A stretch of DNA of 64,000 nt from Spartinivicinus marinus (GTDB lineage: Bacteria > Pseudomonadota > Gammaproteobacteria > Pseudomonadales > Zooshikellaceae). Each line of letters starts with the position of its first letter. Within the stretch, counting starts at the first letter, position 1. A model generated the notes under the pieces. It was not told where the DNA came from, searched no databases, and worked only from the letters and a program-made list of their open reading frames with translations. This document shows, piece after piece, positions 46,031 to 55,984 of the stretch. Location: contig NZ_JAPJZK010000001.1 in the NCBI RefSeq assembly GCF_026309355.1, forward strand, positions 5,414,501 to 5,478,500, given 5' to 3'. The position numbers and the translations under genes are program-made.

Positions 46031-48727
46031 ATGATGTTGATTAACCAGTTAACAAACGTATCACGACAGGTGTTGAATGGTTTTTTTCAACAGCCTGCTT
46101 CCACAGTAAAACTAGGATTATTGGTGGCAGTGCCAGGATTGGCTAAATCGCGTTTGAGTCAACAAGCTATCCCCCTGCCTGCAGCAGCAGTAAACCAAAC
46201 CATTCATACTAGTAAAATAACTCCAATTAATGTCAATACAGGGCAACCGCTAACACCAATAAAATCTGCGCCGGAGTCAGCTAAGGAGACATTGGTTGCT
46301 CAGCAAACCCAGCCTTGGCCTCCAAGTAAACTGTTGGCCCAGGCTGTCAGCTGTTACGAGCAATCGCTAGCCATGGACAATGGACAACAACCGTTAACTG
46401 CTGATCGAACATCAGCCTTTATTGGGCAGTTGCAGGATATTATTAGCCAATGGCAGAACCGACGCCCAGATTATGTAGTAAGAGACTTGGTTGATCAAAT
46501 TATAATACAGGCTGAGCATGGCTTATCGACATTAGCTAACCAAGAACAGACTACTGAAAAATTAGCCAATGCAGCGGCTCAGTTGAATGATGTGAAGCAG
46601 GGTTGGCGTCAGGTGCGTTATAGTCAACCGCACGCAAGTCAGGAATTGCTTGATTGGGTTAGCATGACTTCCACCATGATGTCAAAAAAGGCACGCCATG
46701 CACTAGCGCCATTGACAGGGAAGTATAACAAAGAAGCAGCCATATCCCTGCCTGTTGTTCAGCAAACAACGCTAGGCACATTAATTCAACTCAAAAACCA
46801 ATTAGCACAATTGCTAACGGTTGGAGTAGAAGGCTTTCAACAGCAGTATGGCAGTCATCGTATCGCTTTAATGCAAAAACAGCTGGCTGAGTTTGCTATT
46901 CCTTTAACTATTGATGATACAGCAGCCTTCAATGGGCGGGTTGACGATCATCCCGCCCTATCAGAAATTAAATTGTTGCTGACCTTACATCAACAGAGTT
47001 TAAGTGTATCTCCAGCAAAACGTGGAACAGCTAAAGGGCTAATCAATAATGCTGCTCAAGTGGGAGAGCGCTTTAAGGCTAATATTCAGGAAAAACAACA
47101 GTCACGCATTGGCCAATTATTTCGGCCAGTAAAATTTCGCCATAAAATTCTGCAAAATAACCTGGCTCAGGAGTTGAGGCAGGCAAAACCCAGCGTGAAA
47201 AAAGCAGATTTACTTAAAGAAAAAGCCAAGCTAGGAGGGGGCTTACAACGGGCACACAATACCAGTACCCAGCTTGATCAAATGGCTGCTGCAGGGGAGG
47301 CAAGTCAGTTACCATTAGCTGCGAGCTTAGCCCCTAATGCCCTTGGGCTAACTGAAGCGGTGGCCGGAGTGACAAGCTCGGTGATAAAAACCCAGGAAGT
47401 CTTAAGTAAGATAAGGCAGTTGCAGTCTAATCAACAAGCACAACTAGCGGCTAAAGATAAGATCGCACAATTTTTACAACAGCCTGTGGGTAGACAGCAA
47501 AACTCATTTCCTCAATTGGTTGCTGGTCTGCTAGACCTGAACAAGGGGAAACTGGGAAAAGCCGGGTTTTATGGTTTGGTGGTTGATAGCAGCGATGCTC
47601 TGTTTGGTGCGTTACGTTATTTAACTAATACAGCAGTCAATGGCACGCGTATTGTGGATACAACAGTCGCATCTGCAACGGGTGCCAGCGTTACTGCATC
47701 AGCAGCCTCGGCATTGGCTAGCGCGTCAGTTGCTTCATCCAGTGTGGCATTAGGTTTATCAACCGCAAAAGCGGTAAAAGCAGGTATTAATTTACATCAG
47801 CAGCAAACAAACGCTAGACAGTTGGATGATGCTGTAGCCAGCTCACAGTTACAAGCCAGTCAACGCAATGGGTTTAACCCGACTGAGGCGATTGAAGACT
47901 TTGCCTATGGGATGGCAAAACAGCGTAAGGTAATGCCTAAAGCAGTCGATTTGGCTAAAGAAACGGTTTCGGCAGCGGCTTATGCTACATCAACTGGCGT
48001 TGGAGTAGCTGCACTGGCGACAGCGGGGACGGTGGGTGTTGGGGTGGCTTCTGCAACAGTGGCAGGGGCCGCAGCGGCTGCAGTAGCTGCGACGACTGCA
48101 TTAGGGGCTGTGGCGTATCACCAGGGAAGGCAGTGGGTAAAACAACGTAATATTGGTAGTTTGGCTGAAGCTTTAGTTAATATTGCCAGTGATAAAACCC
48201 AATTGAAGGTGAGTCAATTACTCAATAAAAAACCAGCAAAAAACACTGTAAATTTAACCAAAGATCAGCAAGTCCAGTTAACCCATGCATTACTAAAGCG
48301 GTTTCCTCACCTGGCCGCTGAGCAATTATTGTTTCAATTAAAACAGGAGTTGGCTCATAGTGTTAAAAGTACTGTAGCATCAGCAACAGTCGCTTTGCTA
48401 AAGCAATATGCTGCTGCAGTCAATCCTGGTGAGCCATTAACTAAGTTGCAGTTAAAGCAATTTAAACAACAGTTAAAGGCGATTGATGAGCAACAACTGA
48501 CCGTCTTAAAAGAGTCTCCAGCAGCAATGTTCTTATATGGGATTGGGATGGAACCAACAGTTATTTTAGGTATTGCTAATGCCTATGATAATGAGCAGCA
48601 GGATGAACTAAGCAGACAGTTAATAATGAAATATGCGGGGTTAGCCGATCTAAAAGGCGATACCTTAACGACAGATGTTGGGTATCTAAAAGCTCAGATA
48701 CCCAACAGCTCATTAATAAGTAAATAA
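46031..48727 (+). CDS. large Ala/Gln-rich protein, probable type III effector or translocator
   Basis: An 898-residue protein with no signal peptide. The N-terminus (MMLINQLTNVSRQVLNGFFQQP) is Asn/Gln/Ser-rich, as type III secretion signals are. Two long Ala/Gly-rich hydrophobic segments lie at about 543-587 and 647-699, separated by a basic linker. The rest is helical and Gln-rich. Two hydrophobic helices after a coiled region recall membrane-inserting translocators and some effectors, but I do not recognise a family. ATG 46031 is preferred over TTG 46022. The CesT-type chaperone gene directly upstream is the strongest clue. The 3' end overlaps the convergent S8-like gene by 15 bases. Confidence 0.65.
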   Translation: MMLINQLTNVSRQVLNGFFQQPASTVKLGLLVAVPGLAKSRLSQQAIPLPAAAVNQTIHTSKITPINVNTGQPLTPIKSAPESAKETLVAQQTQPWPPSKLLAQAVSCYEQSLAMDNGQQPLTADRTSAFIGQLQDIISQWQNRRPDYVVRDLVDQIIIQAEHGLSTLANQEQTTEKLANAAAQLNDVKQGWRQVRYSQPHASQELLDWVSMTSTMMSKKARHALAPLTGKYNKEAAISLPVVQQTTLGTLIQLKNQLAQLLTVGVEGFQQQYGSHRIALMQKQLAEFAIPLTIDDTAAFNGRVDDHPALSEIKLLLTLHQQSLSVSPAKRGTAKGLINNAAQVGERFKANIQEKQQSRIGQLFRPVKFRHKILQNNLAQELRQAKPSVKKADLLKEKAKLGGGLQRAHNTSTQLDQMAAAGEASQLPLAASLAPNALGLTEAVAGVTSSVIKTQEVLSKIRQLQSNQQAQLAAKDKIAQFLQQPVGRQQNSFPQLVAGLLDLNKGKLGKAGFYGLVVDSSDALFGALRYLTNTAVNGTRIVDTTVASATGASVTASAASALASASVASSSVALGLSTAKAVKAGINLHQQQTNARQLDDAVASSQLQASQRNGFNPTEAIEDFAYGMAKQRKVMPKAVDLAKETVSAAAYATSTGVGVAALATAGTVGVGVASATVAGAAAAAVAATTALGAVAYHQGRQWVKQRNIGSLAEALVNIASDKTQLKVSQLLNKKPAKNTVNLTKDQQVQLTHALLKRFPHLAAEQLLFQLKQELAHSVKSTVASATVALLKQYAAAVNPGEPLTKLQLKQFKQQLKAIDEQQLTVLKESPAAMFLYGIGMEPTVILGIANAYDNEQQDELSRQLIMKYAGLADLKGDTLTTDVGYLKAQIPNSSLISK

Positions 48728-49672
48728 CTCAATAGGCACTAGGCCACGACAGTCGGTTAATAGTCGGCTAGGCTTGGCTGAGTGATGTTTAGGTTGGGCT
48801 GAAATCACAACACTGCCATTGCTGTTGGCAATATCAATGGCCCACTGGAGTTGTCGTGAACACCTTCCTTGTAGTGCAATCGGTAATACAATGGCTTGGG
48901 CAGGATGCTGGTTTTTAGGGTAACCCGGTAGGGAAACACCCGATGCCCAGATAATGCCTTCTACCAGCTCAGAGGCTAATATTTGACAGGTATTGCCTAA
49001 CTTAATCGGTAGTAAATTAATAGAACGGCTACTATCAGTTTGGTTGAGCAGCAAGCTGGTAAGTGCTGTAGCAACAATATTGTGATGATAGCGAGTGGTA
49101 CGACAGTAGCCACCTTCCTGCTGATGACTAATTTGTAGGCCTGCCAATAAGTCAGGTGAAGTCTGCTGTGGGTAGCCTTGAGCAAGCAGGGCAATCGTCG
49201 TAGATTGATTGAGTTGTTGGTTTAAATGCCATTGCTGATTGAGTTTGAGCTGTTGTGAAGTGGTATCAGGCTCGCTATAAACGGGGGTCATGATCCAATC
49301 AGGCTCGGCATACTCGATATAGTAATGGGTTAATACTAAGTCAATAATCTGCTCTAAATCAGCGGCTGATTTGTATTCATTAAGCCGGTATACATTGGCA
49401 CCTGTACCTAATGTTTTCACATAAGTTAAAGGAAACCCTTGTTGATAACTCCACTGTAAAAAGTAGTCCTCCACTATTAGTGTATTTTTGCTGGCATGAA
49501 ACTTAACAATAATTCGATTGGTGTAGCCTTTACCTGGTGGATTTGCTTCATCCCCAACAGCGTTACCTACAAAACACATCAATAGTAGTAGAAACAGGGG
49601 TAATATGAGTAACTGTTTATGGATAGCATGAAAAGTTGCTAAAACAGGTTTGTGAGTAAAAGTATAAAACAT
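48713..49672 (-). CDS. truncated subtilisin-like (S8) pseudoprotease
   Basis: Secreted protein of 319 residues from ATG 49672, which has AAGGAAGGAG at ideal distance; the longer GTG start at 49699 is less likely. After a signal peptide comes an inhibitor_I9-type propeptide (RIIVKFHASKN to YIEYAEPDWIM) and QWHLN, then a subtilase domain resembling extracellular serine proteases of Xanthomonas or Vibrio. The Asp of the DTG motif is Ala (LLAQGY). The His motif HGTHVAG is eroded (HHNIVAT), though one His remains. The oxyanion AAGN segment is replaced (ISAQP). The protein ends before the catalytic Ser region. It cannot be an active protease. It could be a decaying gene or a secreted decoy or inhibitor that keeps the propeptide fold. 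Confidence 0.75.
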   Translation of the reverse strand: MFYTFTHKPVLATFHAIHKQLLILPLFLLLLMCFVGNAVGDEANPPGKGYTNRIIVKFHASKNTLIVEDYFLQWSYQQGFPLTYVKTLGTGANVYRLNEYKSAADLEQIIDLVLTHYYIEYAEPDWIMTPVYSEPDTTSQQLKLNQQWHLNQQLNQSTTIALLAQGYPQQTSPDLLAGLQISHQQEGGYCRTTRYHHNIVATALTSLLLNQTDSSRSINLLPIKLGNTCQILASELVEGIIWASGVSLPGYPKNQHPAQAIVLPIALQGRCSRQLQWAIDIANSNGSVVISAQPKHHSAKPSRLLTDCRGLVPIELFTY

Positions 49673-49850
49673 GAAGGCTCCTTCCTTCTGGTTAATCACT
49701 GCTGAGTGACTGCAATTTCTTTGCTGTTAGGTATGATAAATAAGTGGTACATGACAAACAGATAACGTCACTATGTCAATAGACTAGAGTGGGTTTTTGA
49801 CAAAAATCTGTCGATTTGGCACAAAGTTTATGACTAACTTTATCTAAATG

Positions 49851-49879
49851 TTTTTGAGTCCTTTATTGGGACTCAAAAA
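49851..49879. terminator. 11-bp perfect hairpin between S8-like and M2 genes
   Basis: TTTTTGAGTCC (49851-49861) pairs with 49869-49879 around a seven-base loop. It lies 12 bases after the end of the M2 peptidase gene on the minus strand. The stem has T-rich and A-rich ends, so the U-run of a minus-strand transcript would be inside the stem. A terminator for the M2 gene is likely. Confidence 0.55.
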
Positions 49880-49890
49880 CCGGGTTATGG

Positions 49891-51723
49891 TCAGCCACAG
49901 TTGCGGTCTTTATTCTGCTGATCAAGCCAAACTTTCAATGGCGCAAAATAATCTAAGATTGCTGAGGCATCCATTTCCTGCTGGCCAGTCATTTTTTCCA
50001 TTGCTTCTTGCCAGGGGCGGCTCAGGCCCATTGCCAGCGTTTCTTTAAGACGCTTTCCTGCTGCCTTGCTGCCATAAATTGAGCAACGATGAATAGGGCC
50101 TTTGTTATCTGCTATTTCACATAGTGCTTTATGGAATTGGAACTGTTGAATAAAGGCTAGGAAATAACGGGTGTAAGGCACATTGCCTGGAATATGATAT
50201 TTGGCACCTGGATCAAAGGCATTAACATCCCTTGCTATTGGTGCCCGAACACCCTGGTATTTTTCCCGTAACTCCCACCACAGTTTGTTGTAATCCTCAG
50301 GGGCGACGTCGCCAGCAAATACCTTCCAGCGCCATTGGTCAACCAGTAAGCCAAAGGGTAAGAAAGCAATCTTATCCAGTGCCTGGCGCATTAGCATACC
50401 CAAGTCGTTGGTTGGGTCAGGAATTTTATCAATTAAGCCAATTTGTTTTAAATATTGGGGGGTGATTGACAGGGCAATGGTGTCACCAACGGCTTCATGG
50501 AAACCATCGTTAGCGCTGCCTCTAAATAACAGGGGTTGATCTTTATAAGCGCGCTGGTAGTAATTATGCCCTAACTCATGATGAATGGTGGAAAAGTCTT
50601 CTCCAGTTTTTTGGATACACATTTTAATACGAATGTCGTCTTTATCATCCAAGTCCCATGCGGAGGCATGACAGACGACATTATGATCGACAGGCTTTAT
50701 AAATAAAGAGCGCTGATAAAATGTCTCTGGTAATGGAGCAAAACCTAAGGATGAAAAAAAGTTTTCGGCTGTTTTGACCATTTTCAGCTCATCATAATTA
50801 TGTATCTCAAGCTGCTTCGTCAGGTCGATACTATTGTCAGGCCCTTCTGGTTTAACCAGGTCATAAATATTACCCCAGGTTTGAGCCCACATATTGCCTA
50901 GTAAATGAGCCGGTATAGGTTTATCTTGAGGAACAACTTTTTCTCCATAATGCTCGCCCAGCTTGGCTTTGACATGGCATTGCAAAGAGTCATAAAGGGG
51001 TTTTACCTGTCCCCAAAGACGATCCAGTTCTTTGGGAAAATCTTCTGCTGGCATATCATATTTTGAACGCCACATTTGGCTTAAATTAGCAAAGCCTAAT
51101 TCCTGGGCACCTTTGTTGGCCAGCTCTACTTCTCGTTCATAAAGTGGACGCATGGGTGGGGACACTTGACGCCAACCTTGCCAGATATCAAGTAATTCAT
51201 CGGCGTCTCTTGACGTGGCCATGATTTTACTCATTGCTGTCAGGTCAAGGCATTTGTCTTCGCTTGTGCAATATTTTCCCTTGCCGTACATCCCTTCTAG
51301 CTTTGTTTGAATAGTGGCTAGCTCAGTATTTTCCTGTTCATTTTGTGGGGCGGGTAGGGTTAAGCTCATCCGTAATAAATCGAGTTTGCGACGAGTGGCT
51401 GGATCCAGCGGGTAATCATTATATTGAGCTGCGTCAGTGGCGGCTTTTACATAAGCGGCTGTTGATAGTTCATTAAAGTGTGCGGCAATTTCGGCTGAAT
51501 CATCTGTAATAAAATTGTTATACACCCAGGCAGCTTTACTATTTAGGCGGTTTATTTTTTCGAGTTTGGTTTGGGTTTCTGCTAGAAACAGTCTGGCATC
51601 AGAGAAGGTGCCTTGTTGAATGGGGCTGGTTTGCTGTGCAGGGTTATTCTGCTGAACAATAGGGTTTGCACAGGTTGTTGCGCTGACAAAACCTGCGGTA
51701 AAGAGTAAAGCGTATTTTTTCAC
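49891..51723 (-). CDS. M2-family peptidyl-dipeptidase (ACE-like)
   Basis: Secreted or periplasmic zinc metallopeptidase of the angiotensin-converting-enzyme family, which removes C-terminal dipeptides. The 610-residue length is typical of a single-domain bacterial ACE. A signal peptide covers about residues 1-19 (cleavage near TCA-N). The zinc site is complete: HHELGH (H382, E383, H386) and the third ligand E410 in FHEAVGD. Flanking family motifs such as WDLDDKDDIRIKMC and YHIPGNVPYTRYF are present. Translation starts at GTG 51723 with AAGGA upstream. Confidence 0.95.
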   Translation of the reverse strand: MKKYALLFTAGFVSATTCANPIVQQNNPAQQTSPIQQGTFSDARLFLAETQTKLEKINRLNSKAAWVYNNFITDDSAEIAAHFNELSTAAYVKAATDAAQYNDYPLDPATRRKLDLLRMSLTLPAPQNEQENTELATIQTKLEGMYGKGKYCTSEDKCLDLTAMSKIMATSRDADELLDIWQGWRQVSPPMRPLYEREVELANKGAQELGFANLSQMWRSKYDMPAEDFPKELDRLWGQVKPLYDSLQCHVKAKLGEHYGEKVVPQDKPIPAHLLGNMWAQTWGNIYDLVKPEGPDNSIDLTKQLEIHNYDELKMVKTAENFFSSLGFAPLPETFYQRSLFIKPVDHNVVCHASAWDLDDKDDIRIKMCIQKTGEDFSTIHHELGHNYYQRAYKDQPLLFRGSANDGFHEAVGDTIALSITPQYLKQIGLIDKIPDPTNDLGMLMRQALDKIAFLPFGLLVDQWRWKVFAGDVAPEDYNKLWWELREKYQGVRAPIARDVNAFDPGAKYHIPGNVPYTRYFLAFIQQFQFHKALCEIADNKGPIHRCSIYGSKAAGKRLKETLAMGLSRPWQEAMEKMTGQQEMDASAILDYFAPLKVWLDQQNKDRNCG

Positions 51724-52401
51724 TGTTAATCCTTAATATACTCTTCACGAGTGATTTATAGGGAGCGTTGTCTTCATTTCTACTTCCTAAAAAACATTCG
51801 TGTTGACTATGCTGAGCTGAAAATATTCAACCCAAAAATAAATAAGTTATTTTTAGTGCTTGAGGTTAATAAGTAATAACTCTCAAAATTTATTTTAATA
51901 AATAATTTTTATTTAAAATACTACAGTTATTCTCAGTAAATTGCTAGCCTAGGTTTTTTTCATGACTCTGGTTAGTAAGGAATATTTAAAGAGAGCTTTC
52001 AATTACCAAACAAAAGGAATAGCAATTGTTGTAATAAAGTACACTCAATATTAGGTTGTTTTTTGTTCTATGTTCGCGTTAAATACTATCAGATGTAACC
52101 CATATGAATCAGATGTAAGCCATACGAATGGTTTTTAGAGGCAGTTGTTCAAGAGCGATGACAACACACCCTAAAAATCATGCGTGAAGGGTATATAAAG
52201 TAAAGGTGGGTAGAAGTGATTCACTTCTGTCTGCTATTGATTAATTAGTGCCTGACAGAAAAGTAGTCTAGTTTGCCAGTTGAAGGGGCAACTATTTTGG
52301 TCTTATAAGTTAATATTACTCATTTATGACTGTTTTTGACTTGGGTATATAAAATAAGGTTGTTTTTTGATCAAGCTTCTTTAGAATCGTCTTTTCACAG
52401 A
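51724..52401. other. 680-base intergenic region left of the insertion sequence
   Basis: AT-rich region with no gene that I can identify. It contains two head-to-tail 20-mers differing at two positions (ATCAGATGTAACCCATATGA at 52088-52107 and its copy at 52108-52127). The rest is unremarkable apart from the M2 gene's promoter, which should lie near 51730-51800. Confidence 0.55.
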
Positions 52402-53957
52402 CAGCCAAACCTAGCCAGTTAGGCAAAGGCTCACTGGAAAATTATTTTAAATCTCAGTTAAGGACTATTAAGCTGCTTTTTTACGTATTCTTTTGGCTTG
52501 ACGGTATTGCTCCTCTTTTTCTTGTTTATACAATAAGGCACCTAACTTTTGGATATTTCGTGCTAATACAGCAAATGAAACGTAACGCCTGAAGCCATTA
52601 ATACCGCTATCTGGACATCGGTCAAGGCCATGTACTTCAAGCGCATTAATAGCAGACTCAACCGCTGAGTGCTGCTTTCTTGCTTTTTTGAAAGCCTCAT
52701 CGTTTTCACGTTCTGTTTCCTTTTTTGATAAACGTCCTTTTTTAGGCAGCACTACCCGATTTAATTCTTCGGCCAACTTCAACTGATTCTCAGGTGAATG
52801 AAACCCTTTATCAAAACTGCACTGGTTGAGCTCAGGGAATTTAGCTTTGGTTGCTCTGATCATGACGATGGCAACATCAACATCTTGCTCTTTTTCCATC
52901 ACACGATGGTGAAGAATAAAGCCATGCTGACATTCCATAACACACACTTTAATACCTAATTCCACTGGTACCCCTGCTTTCCCTTTGCTCACCCACTCAG
53001 TGTGAGGTTGAAATATTGAGTAAACTTTTTCATCAGCTGGGACTTTTTCATCTTCGACTACTCGCCTGTGAATTTGCGACACCTGCCGTTTAGCATGAGA
53101 AAGATTGTTGGCAATATTTCGTAATAACCAAATCGGGGCTGCTATGGCTTTAAGCTTATCCAATGTGAGTTCAGCTTTATCAATAAACCATTGCGCTTTA
53201 TTCAGATAGTTGATATGTGTCTCACGTTTCTTGTCATCGGCATTTTTTGCTTTTGATTGGTTGCTTTGCCTTGCCTGATTAAAGCATTTTTTAAGTGACT
53301 TCAGATTGTGCCTATGTTGTCGCCAATCACTTAAATGGTAGTTTTCGCCCATATCAGCTAGTTGATTAATCACTTTTCTCATTGCATCCCATAATAAACT
53401 GATATCAGTGGGATAATGAACAGCTGTTTCTACCACAAATGAGTCACAACGCCCTTCAAGGCTTGCTTCTTCGTTTTTTTTTAACAGTTTATGCCCTGTC
53501 TCGACGACAACTGTGTTAATTTTGTCCAGAATTTCTGGGGTCAAAAGAGAGACGTTATCTTTTATGGTCTGCAAGTGATATTCTGTCAGATCTTCCCAAT
53601 TGACACCATGCCCTAACATCGCTCGAATAGTTCGATGCTGATTCACTAATTCATGCAAACGATCATAGTCACAATTTAAGTTGATGCGCAAAACCCCCAT
53701 CACCAGTATTTTCCAAAGTTCCATGCCTGGCCTTCCAAGTCTTGGATTCGTTTTACCCACTATAGACTCCTCTAAAATAGTGAATACCTGCTCTCTAACT
53801 TCGGGTGTAATATAAATGTACTGTAATCCCTTTAACAATTGAGGCACATCATCTCTAGACTTCGGGTCAAACTTGATCTCGGTAATATCTGTTTGGCCGA
53901 ATTGAAGTTGTGGGTTTTGGACTTGCCTCATATCGTATTCTCCGCGAAGTTTGGCTG
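52402..53957 (-). mobile_element. ISNCY-type insertion sequence, about 1.56 kb
   Basis: The transposase gene is flanked by candidate terminal inverted repeats: CAGCCAAAC at 52402-52410 and its reverse complement at 53949-53957, extending to 12 matches in 15. The ends are tentative because I see no clear target-site duplication in the bases outside. The single transposase frame is intact. Confidence 0.5.
52468..53931 (-). CDS. ISNCY-family transposase
   Basis: A 487-residue DDE-type transposase. The N-terminal part MRQVQNPQLQFGQTDITEIKF and the segments RPGMELWKILVMGVLRI and RCDSFVVETAVHYPTDI match the ISNCY family as I know it. The C-terminal part (FDKGFHSPENQ, then SAVESAINALEVHGLDRC) holds the last acidic catalytic residue. 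The frame is uninterrupted, so the element may be active. Lysine-rich middle (about 200-240) and tail are usual. Confidence 0.93.
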   Translation of the reverse strand: MRQVQNPQLQFGQTDITEIKFDPKSRDDVPQLLKGLQYIYITPEVREQVFTILEESIVGKTNPRLGRPGMELWKILVMGVLRINLNCDYDRLHELVNQHRTIRAMLGHGVNWEDLTEYHLQTIKDNVSLLTPEILDKINTVVVETGHKLLKKNEEASLEGRCDSFVVETAVHYPTDISLLWDAMRKVINQLADMGENYHLSDWRQHRHNLKSLKKCFNQARQSNQSKAKNADDKKRETHINYLNKAQWFIDKAELTLDKLKAIAAPIWLLRNIANNLSHAKRQVSQIHRRVVEDEKVPADEKVYSIFQPHTEWVSKGKAGVPVELGIKVCVMECQHGFILHHRVMEKEQDVDVAIVMIRATKAKFPELNQCSFDKGFHSPENQLKLAEELNRVVLPKKGRLSKKETERENDEAFKKARKQHSAVESAINALEVHGLDRCPDSGINGFRRYVSFAVLARNIQKLGALLYKQEKEEQYRQAKRIRKKAA

Positions 53958-54143
53958 GTTTTAACTAAAAACCTAGGCCGATTCATTTTTATGAGGACTT
54001 AATATAGCAATCTTCGATGACGGATTTATGATGAATTATCTTATTTATCAATCAGTTATGATTTTTCGGTCAAGCACTAATTATATTTTGCGTATAAGGC
54101 GGACTTGATGTCATTTAGTGGGTTAAGTTTGTTGTCGAAAGAG

Positions 54144-54169
54144 AAGCCACAATTTATTGTGGCTTTTTT
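54144..54169 (+). terminator. hairpin with T-run between IS and carboxypeptidase genes
   Basis: AAGCCACAA (54144-54152) pairs with TTGTGGCTT (54157-54165) and is followed by TTTT on the plus strand. On the minus strand it lies 11 bases after the stop of the M14 gene and is followed by a weaker pyrimidine run, so it probably ends that transcript too. Confidence 0.6.
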
Positions 54170-54179
54170 AGTTGTATAT

Positions 54180-55748
54180 TTACCCTCTGGTCGCAATGGC
54201 TGTTTGTTTTGTTGTTATTGGAGCAACAAATAAGTAAGGATATTTAATTAATAGTCCACGGTATGCTTGTTCCTGGTAGATAGAGGTAGATGATCGTGGA
54301 TCAAATAATAAAGTGACAAATCGCCCCATTAGTTGATTGGTAGGAATGATAAGATCGCCTGACTTTAACCGAAGATTGGTGGTATTTTGTTCAAGTTTTA
54401 CATCCAACCAGTCACGAACACCAGGCTTATGAATTTCATCTATGTTCACAGACTGTATGCGCCAACGCTCGACTTGAGCAATGGCAGGCTTATCAACCAC
54501 TTGGTACTGTATATGATGGGCTTTCAAGAGTGTGGCAATTTTTTGGGTTTCAGCTGTTATGACATAGGCAGAAGGTGGAGTGATCGGTAGCTGAGCAGCA
54601 ATCGAGTCATGGTTATTAAAGGTTTTAAATACTTGTTTACCGGTTTTGACTTCTGTTAAGGGTACTTTAATTTGTTTTTGTTGATCATTATTGGTAAAGG
54701 CAATATCTAAATATACATTGCCTGCGACTTGGCTGGCTATTTTATGTTGGTTTCTCGCTTGTTCGGTGAGTTTAAGGATTTGATCTTTATCCTTTGCTAC
54801 AAGTTTTAAGAAATTAATGGCACTTAATTGCTGTTTTTCAACCCGTTGCTTGATGTTGCGTGGTGTGGGGTATTGGCCTTGCTTGCTGTCTAAGCGGTTT
54901 TCAACCAACACCGATAACGTACCTCGCATAGCAGCATAATTTCTAAAATTAGAAATGCCAATTCCTCCACGGGCCACTGACTGTTGTAACCGGGTAATTT
55001 CTCCACGGTAACGAGCGGCGGTTAAACCTGCTTGGTTCACATTATTGATTAACTGCGGGAGAAATTGTTTTTCTGCATATTGGCGAAGTGGTGGGTAAAT
55101 GTTGGGATTATTGCCTACCTCAAACTGGGCTTGCACATCGGTCATATAACCTTGTTCTTTCGTTAGAATGCGCTTAAATACCCCAGATTCATGAACATCA
55201 TACACTACATGTGGTTGATATTGATTTAATGCATCAATATACATTTGAGTTTCATCAGCTGAGGCGGCAATGTAGTCTACATTAGGGTTGGTTCTGGCCG
55301 CATTGTAGCGAGACCTGAGGTCACGCCCATCGGGGTTAGCCAAGGCGACAATGACCAGGTTTAATTGCTTTAATAACGCAGGGTGGTTACCGGCAATGAG
55401 CTCTTTTGCCAGAATTTGCAAGGCCTCTGCACCAGAAGGCTCATTGCCGTGTTGAGAGCCAACTAGCATTACCGTAAGCTTTTCTGCTTTGCTCTCACTC
55501 TTGGTTAAAAAGGCAGGATCATTAGAAACCAGTAGCGCATAAACGGGGCGCTTGCCTGCTGAAATCCCTAGCTGTTTTAAGCGAGCAGTGGGAGAGCTAT
55601 CAGCCAACTGTTGTAAGTATTGTGCGACTTGTGTCGCAGAAGGTAATTGGTAATCTTTACTGCTTTCAAAAGGAGTGAGGGGGATATTTTGAGCAGTGAC
55701 GAGGGGAGAAACGCATAATAAGCACAAAACCAGCTTTTTTAAAAACAT
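54180..55748 (-). CDS. M14-family zinc carboxypeptidase
   Basis: Secreted or periplasmic zinc carboxypeptidase of 522 residues with a signal peptide (about 1-19, ending VTA-Q). The zinc ligands are H100 and E103 in GSQHGNEPSG and H186 in YDVHESGV. NPDGRDLRSRYNA (about 138-150) supplies substrate-binding residues and E283 in VENR is the likely general base. A C-terminal beta-rich region after about 340 has no assigned role. Catalytic residues all appear intact, unlike in the LasA-like and S8-like proteins of this window. Confidence 0.9.
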   Translation of the reverse strand: MFLKKLVLCLLCVSPLVTAQNIPLTPFESSKDYQLPSATQVAQYLQQLADSSPTARLKQLGISAGKRPVYALLVSNDPAFLTKSESKAEKLTVMLVGSQHGNEPSGAEALQILAKELIAGNHPALLKQLNLVIVALANPDGRDLRSRYNAARTNPNVDYIAASADETQMYIDALNQYQPHVVYDVHESGVFKRILTKEQGYMTDVQAQFEVGNNPNIYPPLRQYAEKQFLPQLINNVNQAGLTAARYRGEITRLQQSVARGGIGISNFRNYAAMRGTLSVLVENRLDSKQGQYPTPRNIKQRVEKQQLSAINFLKLVAKDKDQILKLTEQARNQHKIASQVAGNVYLDIAFTNNDQQKQIKVPLTEVKTGKQVFKTFNNHDSIAAQLPITPPSAYVITAETQKIATLLKAHHIQYQVVDKPAIAQVERWRIQSVNIDEIHKPGVRDWLDVKLEQNTTNLRLKSGDLIIPTNQLMGRFVTLLFDPRSSTSIYQEQAYRGLLIKYPYLFVAPITTKQTAIATRG

Positions 55749-55984
55749 ATTTAACTCGCCTTATTTCCATGTTGTTGAGGCGGATCGTTACAGATCCCTG
55801 AAACCTTGTCGACTACCGCAATCACACTTTGTTTGGAAATTAACGGTCACTCATGAGTCAAATAGAGATAGTCCCGTGAAGCAGGATAGCTATCTGGGCT
55901 GGATAGTTATGGATTGTTATCTGGTCTGGACTGTTATCGGGATTTGGTTAAGCTGTAATTAGCGCAACAGCGGAGTTTGGCACT

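Noticed and set aside
55696-55962. An 88-codon plus-strand frame over the start of the M14 gene.
   Set aside because: It is mostly antisense to the signal-peptide region of the carboxypeptidase and shows no coding pattern. The imperfect TAGTTATCTGG-like repetition near 55882-55945 is too short to interpret.
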